DNA of 64,000 nucleotides from Oscillospiraceae bacterium (GTDB taxonomy: Bacteria > Bacillota > Clostridia > Oscillospirales > Ruminococcaceae): positions 41,443-105,442 of the forward strand of contig WRKM01000008.1 in NCBI GenBank assembly GCA_009778065.1, in the 5' to 3' direction. The notes beneath the pieces are model-generated. The model was given only the letters and a program-made list of their open reading frames with translations, was not told the origin of the DNA and did no database searches. Position 1 is the first letter of the stretch. Every line of letters begins with the position of its first letter. Positions 24,701-32,278 of the stretch are shown here, piece after piece. Made by a program: the position numbers and the translations under genes.

Positions 24701-25989
24701 GAACGCAGGATTTCGGAAACATTTTCATCAAAATACCGCTCAATTTTACGGTCCTCAAAAAGACCGAAGCCCCAAAGCTCTTCATTTATGAATAAAGGGG
24801 TGATATAAGCCGTGACTACGCCGAAGGATTTCAACATCTCTGCTTCAGGCAAAAGGCTTACGGGGCTGTTTATAGATTCGCCTCTTTTAAAAATTTCAAC
24901 CCAGCCCGGAGCGAGAGAAGCAAAAGAAATATCTCCCTGAAGCCGCGGTTGCGGAGTTGTGGTTCCGCCCGTTTCGCTGTCCCATTTATAAAGCTGACGC
25001 GTACACAAATCGCCATTTTTTTCAACATTCCGCCATATGGAAAAACGGTGAAACCCCGTAGCGTCAGCCATGGGATAAACACTCTCGCTCATGGCATCTG
25101 AGAAGCATCCCTCGCTCTTAGAAAGGAATGTAACCGCTGTTTCGTTAAGAGCTAAAAGCAATTCTTCGCGATGTTCGAGCTTTATTTGTGCTTGTTTTTT
25201 TTCGGTAACGTCTCTTATGGCGCCGGATACCCTAATAGGCAAGCCTTCCCCATCACGCAGAGTTGTTCCGAATCCGTCATAATAACGATACTCTCCGTTT
25301 TTATTCTTTAAACGATACTCAATGGAATACGGAGTGTTACCTGTGTAATCATTTATATGTGTCTCAAAAGCTTTGAGAGATGCCTCTTTGTCATCGGGAT
25401 GCAGACGGTCATACCAACTGCGGAGTACGTTAGGGAAGTCTTTCTCATTTGAAAAACCGAGCATACTGCGAAACTCCGGCGACCATATAAACTTATTATC
25501 TAAGTTAGCAGGGTCGTCAACAACGACATCCATCATCCAAAGAGCTATCTTCATAGCCTCGCTCGCAAGCTTATAGTTTGTTATTTCATGTTCGGTCGTC
25601 CGCAGTTTTTTAAACATCGAAATATAATTATCTATACGGAGCTTAACAATTATGGAATTAAAGGGCTTAGTAATAAAATCCACAGCACCGGACGACACCC
25701 ATTTATCGTCAAGCTCAACTAAGTTATGCTCTATGATGAGAATGATGGGAATATTCTGCGTTCTCCATGAATTTTTTAATTCCGAAATCAAGGCATAACC
25801 ATCCGTTTTCGGCGTGACGATGCCATACAGAACTATGTCGGGCAGATACTTTTCTGTAGCCTTAACAATATTTTTTCCTTTGTTTTCCGTATAAATAGTA
25901 TATTCTGAGCTAAGTATGCTTTTTAACGACTCTATGTTTGATTTTTGGTCGTCTACGATGAGTACGCTGTATTTTTTCAGTTTGCTCAT
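21757..25989 (-). CDS. Hybrid sensor histidine kinase: pseudo-REC, PAS-GAF-PAS-GAF-PAS, HisKA, HATPase, two REC
   Basis: A 1410-residue cytoplasmic kinase without transmembrane segments. Approximate order: receiver-like domain (1-130); PAS (150-275, ending VSGAIRDVTEKKQ); GAF (280-430); PAS (440-570); GAF (580-740); PAS (750-880, GVSRDITEK); HisKA with phospho-acceptor in SVMSHEMRTPMNAI (near 908); HATPase with DNGIGIAQE and GGTGLGLVISKR; REC with FIDWCMPGMDG (near 1200); REC with VFMDVQMPKMDG (near 1338). The N-terminal receiver reads IVLYGIVTPKTDG, so the acceptor Asp is Gly and it cannot be phosphorylated there. The two GAF blocks are recognisably duplicated (both contain an LWGF/LWGM core and end in FANAVIRNEM or FVNALLSNEM). 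No output gene is adjacent. Transcription starts from a consensus promoter with a structured leader. Confidence 0.92.
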   Translation of the reverse strand: MSKLKKYSVLIVDDQKSNIESLKSILSSEYTIYTENKGKNIVKATEKYLPDIVLYGIVTPKTDGYALISELKNSWRTQNIPIILIIEHNLVELDDKWVSSGAVDFITKPFNSIIVKLRIDNYISMFKKLRTTEHEITNYKLASEAMKIALWMMDVVVDDPANLDNKFIWSPEFRSMLGFSNEKDFPNVLRSWYDRLHPDDKEASLKAFETHINDYTGNTPYSIEYRLKNKNGEYRYYDGFGTTLRDGEGLPIRVSGAIRDVTEKKQAQIKLEHREELLLALNETAVTFLSKSEGCFSDAMSESVYPMADATGFHRFSIWRNVEKNGDLCTRQLYKWDSETGGTTTPQPRLQGDISFASLAPGWVEIFKRGESINSPVSLLPEAEMLKSFGVVTAYITPLFINEELWGFGLFEDRKIERYFDENVSEILRSAAYLFANAVIRNEMESEVTKANNRTKILLDKTPLCCQLWDSSFKKIDCNQAAVDLFGFKDKQDYLERYSELYHEFQPDGQRTDEKAIESVRKAFEEGIYKTDWIYKMLDGTSMPTEIILIRVEYEGGVGVAGYTRDLREHKKMMDDINHRDNLLRAVNSTAGVLLTAKNDETFKDSLYESMGIIGRSVNADCVEVWQNMVIKGETHAVIRHYWFNENNQHLESAAAFQSFPYSSTPDWEARLSRGECIKGSLLSLSPEDRAFVKTFGIESLLTIPIFIENRLWGMCCIDDYTKYRDFSEEEVDILRSCGLLFVNALLSNEMIKEIEKQSRELSIQKNTLQTMINSMPDFVFGKDLESKYTLLNHSAAKYLNVDVEEVIGKNDTEGLRFEPEIAEVMISQDKLIYEGMEKYVNNHWIPAYDGSMRYFETTKAPIIQDGVTIGLVGVSRDITEKTEMEKELQSALEKATAASKAKGDFLSVMSHEMRTPMNAIIGMTTIGKKANGEEEKNRAFNKIGDASSHLLGVINDVLDMAKIEANKLEILSVEYNFERLIQKVITFANFRIDEKGQHFTVNIDKKIPTFLVGDDHRLAQVITNLLSNAVKFTPEGGEISLSASLVNKNKDSCELCIEIADNGIGIAQEQHGKLFDMFEQAESGISRKYGGTGLGLVISKRIIELMGGTIRVESELGKGSRFIFTIKSVCGIKNPRSLLAPSVNWDNLQVLVVDDMSDILNHFTDIFNNLGIKCDVAKSGFEACEIIEGNKEHDIYFIDWCMPGMDGIELTKRIKSHIGDRPSVVIMITAMDWEKIKDEAKCAGVDKCLLKPLSSSTIIDAINDCFGVEDAKESENTGDGEFYGKKLLLAEDIEINREILTVLLKETGISIDYAENGKEALDMVEAAPCKYDIVFMDVQMPKMDGLEASRRIRALPESGISELPIIAMTANVFKDDIEACLSAGMNGHIGKPLDIDKVMETLRNYLRVK

Positions 25990-26109
25990 ACTTATTCACC
26001 CTGTCCTTCCCGCGCAAAAGTGCATTTGAAAGTTTCGTTTTCCCCGATTTGCATCGGTTCTTTCAAACTTTAATCCTGCCACCTTATCTTTAATTTTTTT
26101 GTGTTTACA
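25990..26109 (-). promoter_or_regulatory. Structured 5' leader of the hybrid kinase gene
   Basis: About 120 nt separate the predicted start (near 26109) from the ATG. Read on the minus strand, GTTTGAAAG (26060-26068) pairs with CTTTCAAAT (26024-26032), enclosing the perfect hairpin CCGAT-GCAA-ATCGG (26044-26057), which has a GNRA-type tetraloop. It resembles a folded RNA element, but I cannot match it to a known riboswitch. Confidence 0.45.
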
Positions 26110-26115
26110 ATAATA

Positions 26116-26144
26116 ATTATACCATAAATGTTTGATTATGTCAA
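26116..26144 (-). promoter_or_regulatory. Consensus sigma-A promoter of the hybrid kinase gene
   Basis: On the minus strand, TTGACA (26139-26144) and TATAAT (26116-26121) are separated by 17 bp, a perfect consensus. The -35 box lies over the last codons of the upstream DUF2339 gene. Confidence 0.8.
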
Positions 26145-28727
26145 ATTATTATTTGCAGAGGGGTACGAATTTCGGTCAGATTCTTTAATGCTTTTTTCAA
26201 GCCGCCTGTTAAACCATTGATAGATAAACGATATAGCTAAGAGTACAACACCGCCTGTTATAAACGAAACAATGCGCCATGTTGTTTCCAGACCGTATAA
26301 ATCCAAAACTAAAAGTTTAAAAACTGCGAAAAAAGCCATAGCTAATCCGCTGATTCTTGTTATGTTATTACGTTTAACAAAGCCGAACACAACCCAGCCA
26401 AATGCGGTCAGTCCGAAAAGCAGCGTCAGAATCAAACTCGATGCTTCTAAAGACAATTGAACAACAAGATTCTGCGCCGCCATAAGCACCGTAAAGCCCG
26501 AAAGGAGAAGAGGAAACCACCTAAGCGGCAAAACGCTCAAGCCGCTCAAAAAGCGCAGTAAATCGCTTATCCACCCGATAGCGGTAATGTTTACCGCTAT
26601 ATACAATGCGAAGGCAACGATACTCACAGCCGTATTATCAGCCAAGCCGTTCGCTCCCGAATTAAACGAAAGTAACCACATTGTATTTACCGTACCTAAA
26701 GCCATAGCCGCAGTTTGATAGCCGCGATTGTAAAGTTTCCGGATTCGCGGCAGGATAAAAGCAATCATAAATCCCAACGTAATGCAAATTAAAGCGGCGA
26801 AGTTATACTCTTGTTTACCCACCCACCTTGAAAGCGCGGGCATGAGCGGGTTGTACAGCACGTAACTCAGATAACCCCAGATATTAAACGCGGCGGCGAA
26901 ACGGAATATATTAAGCCAAACTCTTACGCCCATATGCTTTGGTTTATGTCTTAAAGTCACTGCTGAAACGATTGCGGCGGTAATGGTGATTGAAAGATAC
27001 TGCCACACAAAAACCGGCTCGTTATAATCCGAGACATTAAATAATAAAAACGACAGAAGACAAAACGCACCTATAATCAAGCCCGCGATATTGAAACGGC
27101 GGCGATTATTTATGATACCGTAAAGAGATAATCCCGCGGCTTGAACCAGCCAACCCGCCGAAAACCATGCCCTGTCAAGCGCAAATAAAACTACAAGAGC
27201 GGTGAAGGCGACGCTCGTTATAAAGAATAAAGCGCGTATTGAACCTGTTTCGGATTCGGGTACTCCGCTGTGTTTTTGACGTTCGGCAATCAACGCCATA
27301 GTAATACAGCAAACAGCAAAGAATGCAGAAATTAACGCAGAGACGACTTGTGTGTAATTGTTCCATTCGGAAAACAGGTTCAAACTCGGTACATACAGCG
27401 TTCCCCAGTACATAGCCAAAAGAAATTGATAAAAAACATTAAACGAGAGAAGAACAATGTCCGCCGCTTTTATATGCGTCTTAGTGAACCAAGCTCCGAG
27501 TACGGGGATTATTATAAAAGCCGTAAAATTCACGGCTATACCCGCCCCGACAGCAACGAGAGTTTTCGCATCTGCGTTCGTTCCCCAACTTACATTCATC
27601 ATACCCAGTCCGGCTGTCATTCCCGCAAAAAGCCCGACGAAGCGTGCTATTCGCCAGTTTTTTCGAGTGGCAATCAGCAGAGAGAGCAGACTCAAAACCG
27701 TAAAATAAATCGCGCCGAAAAATACAATAGAGCCTTCGAGTGCGATAATGGGTAAATAACCGCCAATCAAAGCAAATACAGCGATTAACTGCGCGTTATA
27801 TCTCAGGGAGGCAACGAAAGATAAAAGTGACGCGCCTGCACAGATGCCGAGAGCCGCCCACATAGGCAGAACCTCAAGAGTCATATAGCCGAGTGCCGCG
27901 CCTAAAAACAAAGTACCCGAACCACCCGCCGTCAGAGCAAGCGCGAAACCGCCCCGCCATTTTTTTCGGTAGAATATCTCACCGACTCCCATTAACAGTA
28001 AGCCGAAAACAAAGATTGACGCACACTGTAAAACCGAACCCATATTTACATAAAGATAGCGTCCGAATGTAAACACACCTAAAAGAAGAAGCAACGCGCC
28101 GATTATACTTATAAGCTTTAAACCTAAAAACGCCTCCCATGCGAAAAATTTTCGTGCCGCACTAACAGCCGCGTCTTCAGCAGGCGAGTTTGTCAGCTCT
28201 TTAAAAGATTCTGCGTGACCTGCGGCGGCATTGTACCATGCCGCTTCTTTTCTCGCTCTTGCCCGTTGCGACTGTTCCGTGATTCGTCTGTGTAGGTCGC
28301 TCAATTCCTCAAACAGCGGTCTGCGTTCGCTCTCGTCTATTCTCGCCAGTTCGGCTGACATGCCGTTCATATTCTTTTGTAATTCGTTATGTAGTTGTTC
28401 AATACGCACCCGCTCACGCGAAAGTCCCGCGTTTAAGTACTCCATGTGTTTTCGTTCGCTGATGCCTATCATCGAAAGGCGTTTTGCCGACATCTCATGC
28501 TTAAAATTACGCATAAGTTCGTCATACGCGCCGCGAAGAGAGGCGGTTTCGTCTCTACTCTCGCGGAGTTGTATACTCAGACGCTCCGAGACTTCGCGCA
28601 GACGGGTGTTTTCTTTCGATATATCTTGTTCCTCAAACGCCGTAAAAGCCGCCTCAACCTTCGCTTGACTTTCTTTTAGTGCGTCTAAAGCGGTTTTCAC
28701 GGCGTTAATATTACCTATGTTACTCAT
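26136..28727 (-). CDS. DUF2339-family polytopic membrane protein
   Basis: An 863-residue protein. The first 170 residues are a long, charged coiled-coil (LKESQAKVEAAFTAFEEQDISKENTRLREVSE-type heptads). From about residue 190 (FFAWEAFLGLKLISIIGALLLLLG) to the end there are some 20-24 short hydrophobic segments, with the small-residue-rich spans characteristic of DUF2339 membrane proteins. A basic tail ends the protein. The family has no established function; cell-envelope roles have been suggested. It has its own promoter at 28749-28777, divergent from the leuA T-box region. No enzyme motif was seen. Confidence 0.85.
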   Translation of the reverse strand: MSNIGNINAVKTALDALKESQAKVEAAFTAFEEQDISKENTRLREVSERLSIQLRESRDETASLRGAYDELMRNFKHEMSAKRLSMIGISERKHMEYLNAGLSRERVRIEQLHNELQKNMNGMSAELARIDESERRPLFEELSDLHRRITEQSQRARARKEAAWYNAAAGHAESFKELTNSPAEDAAVSAARKFFAWEAFLGLKLISIIGALLLLLGVFTFGRYLYVNMGSVLQCASIFVFGLLLMGVGEIFYRKKWRGGFALALTAGGSGTLFLGAALGYMTLEVLPMWAALGICAGASLLSFVASLRYNAQLIAVFALIGGYLPIIALEGSIVFFGAIYFTVLSLLSLLIATRKNWRIARFVGLFAGMTAGLGMMNVSWGTNADAKTLVAVGAGIAVNFTAFIIIPVLGAWFTKTHIKAADIVLLSFNVFYQFLLAMYWGTLYVPSLNLFSEWNNYTQVVSALISAFFAVCCITMALIAERQKHSGVPESETGSIRALFFITSVAFTALVVLFALDRAWFSAGWLVQAAGLSLYGIINNRRRFNIAGLIIGAFCLLSFLLFNVSDYNEPVFVWQYLSITITAAIVSAVTLRHKPKHMGVRVWLNIFRFAAAFNIWGYLSYVLYNPLMPALSRWVGKQEYNFAALICITLGFMIAFILPRIRKLYNRGYQTAAMALGTVNTMWLLSFNSGANGLADNTAVSIVAFALYIAVNITAIGWISDLLRFLSGLSVLPLRWFPLLLSGFTVLMAAQNLVVQLSLEASSLILTLLFGLTAFGWVVFGFVKRNNITRISGLAMAFFAVFKLLVLDLYGLETTWRIVSFITGGVVLLAISFIYQWFNRRLEKSIKESDRNSYPSANNNLT

Positions 28728-28748
28728 AATCTCAACTCCTCTGTATGT

Positions 28749-28777
28749 ATTTTATCACGTTTCCGAAGATTATTCAA
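28749..28777 (-). promoter_or_regulatory. Promoter of the DUF2339 gene
   Basis: On the minus strand, TTGAAT (28772-28777) and TAAAAT (28749-28754) with a 17-bp spacer, about 20 bp before the ATG. A GAGGAGTTGAG ribosome binding site follows. Confidence 0.55.
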
Positions 28778-28826
28778 GCCCTCATGATAATTTAATATGA
28801 AGAAATCATGAAATTTTAAAAAACAC

Positions 28827-28855
28827 TTGACACCCTTTTTCTTTTATGCTATTAT
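28827..28855 (+). promoter_or_regulatory. Promoter of leuA
   Basis: TTGACA (28827-28832), a 17-bp spacer, and TATTAT (28850-28855). A shifted TATAAT at 28853-28858 gives a 20-bp spacer and is less likely. The transcript would start near 28862 at the head of the T-box leader. Confidence 0.7.
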
Positions 28856-28861
28856 AATATT

Positions 28862-29200
28862 ATACTTTAAATGCTGTGACAGGGAGCAAAGCGATTTTAA
28901 CTTTTATAATACTTATAGCTAAGTGAATAAGTATCAGAGAGCCGACGGTTGGTGCGAGTCGGTAAAGTGAATTTGTCATAACTCGCCCTTGAGCAGTCGG
29001 CTGAAATTATTTTTAATTATTTTTGAATTATTTTTAAAAGTAGGCTTGACCGGGTTCTCCCGTTACAGAGAAACGGTATTTAACCGCTTAAACGGCTGAT
29101 ACCGACAGAGCGGAGCGGCATAAAAGCCGTTCAACAAAGAGTGGTACCGCGGGATTACCCGTCTCTTTACACGTAGTAGAGGGGCGGTTATTTTATTGCG
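28862..29200 (+). promoter_or_regulatory. T-box riboswitch leader upstream of leuA
   Basis: The T-box core GTGGTACCGCGG lies at 29141-29152 and is preceded by AACAAAGA, as in typical T-boxes. Stem I is visible as AGCCGAC (around 28938-28944) pairing with GTCGGCT (around 28996-29002). The 3' side of its internal loop contains the Leu codons CTC (28982-28984) and CTT (28988-28990), either of which may be the specifier. A terminator follows: CCGTCTCT pairs with AGAGGGGCGG (29159-29187), then TTATTTT. Uncharged tRNA-Leu would favour the antiterminator and switch on leuA. The Leu assignment rests on the downstream gene and these codons. The whole 28728-29245 gap is accounted for by this and the two promoters. 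Confidence 0.92.
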
Positions 29201-29245
29201 TTCGCCTAAATAGGCGCCGCAGAACATACAGGAGGAATACACATC

Positions 29246-30916
29246 ATGAAAAACGCAAATAAGTACAAAAAAACATATTTTTTACCGCCGTCACAATGCC
29301 TTAAATGGGCGAGCCGTGATTATATCGACACGCCGCCGATTTGGTGCAGCGTAGACCTTCGCGATGGGAATCAAGCGTTGATTGTCCCTATGAGCCTTGA
29401 AGAAAAGTTAGAGTTCTTTAAATTCTTAGTAAAAATAGGCTTTAAGGAGATTGAAATAGGTTTTCCCGCCGCAAGCGCAACAGAGTTTGACTTTTGCCGC
29501 GCACTTATTGAGAAAAATTTAATTCCCGACGATGTATCTGTTCAGGTTTTGACTCAGGCTCGCGAACATATTATTCAAAGAACCTATGAGGCTTTAAAGG
29601 GTGCGAAAAATGCCGTTGTTCATCTTTATAATTCTACGTCAGTCGCACAAAGAGAGCAGGTATTTAAAAAAAGCAAACAAGAAATAACGGATATAGCCGT
29701 GAAAGGCGCGGAGATTGTGAAAAAATTCGCCGCCGATTATGAGGGAAATTTCAAATTTGAGTATTCTCCCGAAAGCTTTACCGGAACAGAACTTGATTTC
29801 GCACTCGATATTTGTAACGCTGTTATCGATGTCTGGAAACCCACACCCGATAATAAAGTCATAATAAACCTGCCCGGTACTGTTCAGGTTTCAATGCCGC
29901 ACGTTTACGCAAGCCAGATAGAATATATGTGCCAAAACTTAAAAAACCGCGAAAACCTTATCGTATCGCTCCACCCGCATAACGACAGAGGTTGTGCTGT
30001 TGCAGACGCGGAACTCGGATTGCTCGCCGGCGCGGACAGAGTAGAGGGTACGCTCTTCGGAAACGGAGAACGAACAGGAAACGTAGATATTGTCACGCTC
30101 GCTCTTAATATGTATTCGCATGGCGTTGAGCCGAACTTAGACTTTACAAATGTACCCGAAATAGCGCGGTTTTATGAAAATCTGACCGCTATGCAGGTCG
30201 GTCAGAGGCATCCGTATTGCGGAGAATTGGTCTTTGCGGCATTTTCGGGTTCGCATCAGGACGCAATAGCAAAAGGCATGGCATGGCGTGATGAGAAAAA
30301 TTTAACCGAATGGAGTGTGCCGTATTTACCTATCGACCCATTAGATGTAGGACGTGAATACGATGGTGATATTATCCGTATTAACAGTCAGAGCGGAAAG
30401 GGCGGCATTGGCTTCCTCCTGAAGAGTAAATACGGTATGGATTTACCGCCTAAGCTCCGCGAGATGGTCGGTTATGCGGTCAAAGATGTTTCTGATAAAC
30501 TGCACAAGGAGCTGCAGCCCGATGAAGTTTATAATGTGTTTCGAGATGAGTTTGTTAACTGTTCGAGTCCGGTTAAATTCAGCGAGGTACATTATGAGCA
30601 GGTGCAGGGAAAAATAAACGCGACCATTACGCTCATTGTAAACGAAAAAGAACGAAATCTGACCGGTGAAGGCAACGGACGTATCGACGCGGTGAGCGAA
30701 GCAATCCGCAGAAGCTTAAATCTACAGTATAATCTGACAAATTACTCACAGCACGCACTCGAAGTAGGTTCAAAATCAAAAGCCGTATCATATATTGAAA
30801 TTAAAACCGGAGACGGCAGAATATCATGGGGGGCAGGTCTTCACACCGACACAAATACATCGGCTGTACTGGCATTGATTAGCGCGATAAACAGGAATTA
30901 CGAAAATCATATTTAA
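29246..30916 (+). CDS. leuA: 2-isopropylmalate synthase
   Basis: A 556-residue enzyme that condenses acetyl-CoA with 2-oxoisovalerate in the first committed step of leucine synthesis. It belongs to the long LeuA type shared with actinobacteria and yeast (start PPSQCLKWASRDYIDTPPIW). The catalytic barrel has SVDLRDGNQALI, EIEIGFPAAS and the metal-binding LHPHNDRGCAV. The C-terminal regulatory domain, responsible for leucine feedback in the family, includes LTGEGNGRIDAVSEAIR. Control is by the T-box leader just upstream. No leuBCD or ilv genes are in the window, so the remaining pathway is elsewhere. Confidence 0.96.
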   Translation: MKNANKYKKTYFLPPSQCLKWASRDYIDTPPIWCSVDLRDGNQALIVPMSLEEKLEFFKFLVKIGFKEIEIGFPAASATEFDFCRALIEKNLIPDDVSVQVLTQAREHIIQRTYEALKGAKNAVVHLYNSTSVAQREQVFKKSKQEITDIAVKGAEIVKKFAADYEGNFKFEYSPESFTGTELDFALDICNAVIDVWKPTPDNKVIINLPGTVQVSMPHVYASQIEYMCQNLKNRENLIVSLHPHNDRGCAVADAELGLLAGADRVEGTLFGNGERTGNVDIVTLALNMYSHGVEPNLDFTNVPEIARFYENLTAMQVGQRHPYCGELVFAAFSGSHQDAIAKGMAWRDEKNLTEWSVPYLPIDPLDVGREYDGDIIRINSQSGKGGIGFLLKSKYGMDLPPKLREMVGYAVKDVSDKLHKELQPDEVYNVFRDEFVNCSSPVKFSEVHYEQVQGKINATITLIVNEKERNLTGEGNGRIDAVSEAIRRSLNLQYNLTNYSQHALEVGSKSKAVSYIEIKTGDGRISWGAGLHTDTNTSAVLALISAINRNYENHI

Positions 30917-30940
30917 GAATAACAGATTTAATAAGACTAT

Positions 30941-30974
30941 AAATTCCGTACTGCTTTTTGTCAGTACGGAATTT
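30941..30974. terminator. Bidirectional hairpin between leuA and the dac gene
   Basis: AAATTCCGTACTG (30941-30953) pairs perfectly with CAGTACGGAATTT (30962-30974) around CTTTTTGT. It lies between convergent genes. The T runs are inside the arms, so it could stop transcription both ways, although no clear T tail follows. Confidence 0.65.
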
Positions 30975-30984
30975 ACTATCATGG

Positions 30985-31803
30985 TTATTTTATCCACTCA
31001 TCAGGTGCGTTTAGCGTGACGGCTATCAGCGTGACTCCGTCTCTTTTTGCCGCAGAAACCAAACAACGCCTTGCATTATCGGTAAATCCTGTTTTTATCC
31101 CGATTGCACCCTCGTACATATGGAGCAGTTTGTTGTTATTATTCAACCACCTCGCAAACGGCGGGTTTCCGAATTCCACCTGTAACGACTGCTTTGAGAC
31201 AAGCTCCGTGAAATCCTCGTTTTTCATTGCATAAGCCGTCAGCAACGCAAGGTCATAGGCTGTGGAATAATGCCCATCGGCGTCCAGCCCCGACGGGTTT
31301 ACGAAATTGGTGTCTTTTAATCCGAGACTTGCCGCCTTTTCATTCATAAGCTTTGCAAACTCAGGTATACTTCCGGCTACGCTGACCGCCGACGCACCTG
31401 CCGCATCGTTGCCTGACGGCAACAACATTCCCGCGCAAAGCACGCGCCTCGTGACAATATCTCCCTCGCGAAGCCCCATTGAAGTGCCTTCAATGCGAAT
31501 CGCCATGCTGTCAACAACAAACTGACGGTCAAGCTCCCCCGCCTCAAGAGTAATGAGTGCTGACATAATTTTCGTAGTACTCGCTATAGAGCGGCGTTCA
31601 AGCGAGTTCTTTTCAAAAACGACAGTACCCGTCTCCGCATTTATTACAATTGCGGAACGGGCAGAGACCGACGGCACAGGTACCGAAGACGATTCATACG
31701 ATGACATCGGCTCCTGCGCTTTCGATACACAAATTGGTGCAAAAATAAAAAGAAAAACAATCGTAAACGATAAAACGGCGTATTTTTTCACGAAACAGGA
31801 CAT
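30985..31803 (-). CDS. D-alanyl-D-alanine carboxypeptidase (DacF/DacB-like), short
   Basis: A 272-residue exported penicillin-binding protein of the S11 family, which trims the terminal D-Ala of peptidoglycan stem peptides. After a signal peptide (residues about 8-29) the three active-site motifs are intact: STTK (around residue 80), SGN in LPSGNDAAG, and KTG in IGIKTGFTDNARR. The protein ends at AVTLNAPDEWIK. Family members usually continue with DHxxLLDYGF and a C-terminal beta domain plus membrane anchor, to about 380-400 residues, so this one lacks the tail. It is the last gene of the spm-scp cluster; DacF/DacB enzymes act on spore cortex, which fits. Confidence 0.9.
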   Translation of the reverse strand: MSCFVKKYAVLSFTIVFLFIFAPICVSKAQEPMSSYESSSVPVPSVSARSAIVINAETGTVVFEKNSLERRSIASTTKIMSALITLEAGELDRQFVVDSMAIRIEGTSMGLREGDIVTRRVLCAGMLLPSGNDAAGASAVSVAGSIPEFAKLMNEKAASLGLKDTNFVNPSGLDADGHYSTAYDLALLTAYAMKNEDFTELVSKQSLQVEFGNPPFARWLNNNNKLLHMYEGAIGIKTGFTDNARRCLVSAAKRDGVTLIAVTLNAPDEWIK

Positions 31804-31855
31804 TCCTCTCTTTTTTATATAGTCCCATTTTATGCAGAAAAAAACCTGTAAATGT

Positions 31856-32239
31856 TTATTCTTCTTTCTCTTCTTTAGGTTTTCCGAAAATATCTCTGAC
31901 TTTATTAATCAGGTCGGGAACACCTGTAATCAAGCCATCGATAAAACTGTTCTCACCGCCGACTTCGAGCAGTTTTACATCTCCGTCAGTCTTTACGACT
32001 ATAAAGGCTTGCGGCTTTATAGTCACACCCGCACCCGAACCTCCCGCAAAAATCTCGTTTGGGGCTTTTGCCGGAATATCCGAGCCTCCCGAAACAAACC
32101 CGAATGTTACCTTTGAAATCGGGATAATTAATGTCCCGTCAGGTGATGTAATCGGGTCTCCGATAATAGCGTTTACGTCCACTAAGTCGCGTATTTTCTC
32201 CATTGAAGAACTGAGAAGCCCTTTTAAATTGTCCGCCAT
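31856..32239 (-). CDS. ytfJ: Sporulation protein YtfJ/GerW family
   Basis: A 127-residue protein of the GerW/YtfJ family, which is needed for normal spore germination in Bacillus and is widely conserved in spore formers. The family core is clear: the helix LLSSSMEKIRDLVDVNAIIGDPI, then IIPISKVTFGFVSGGSDI, the glycine-rich GGSGAGVTIKPQAFIVV, and a Lys/Glu tail. It has no signal peptide. It follows the DUF2953 gene by 39 bp, a pairing (ytfI-ytfJ) common in Firmicutes. Confidence 0.93.
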   Translation of the reverse strand: MADNLKGLLSSSMEKIRDLVDVNAIIGDPITSPDGTLIIPISKVTFGFVSGGSDIPAKAPNEIFAGGSGAGVTIKPQAFIVVKTDGDVKLLEVGGENSFIDGLITGVPDLINKVRDIFGKPKEEKEE

Positions 32240-32278
32240 TTTTTTAAAGTCCTTTCGTTTGGATATTATTAATTATTA

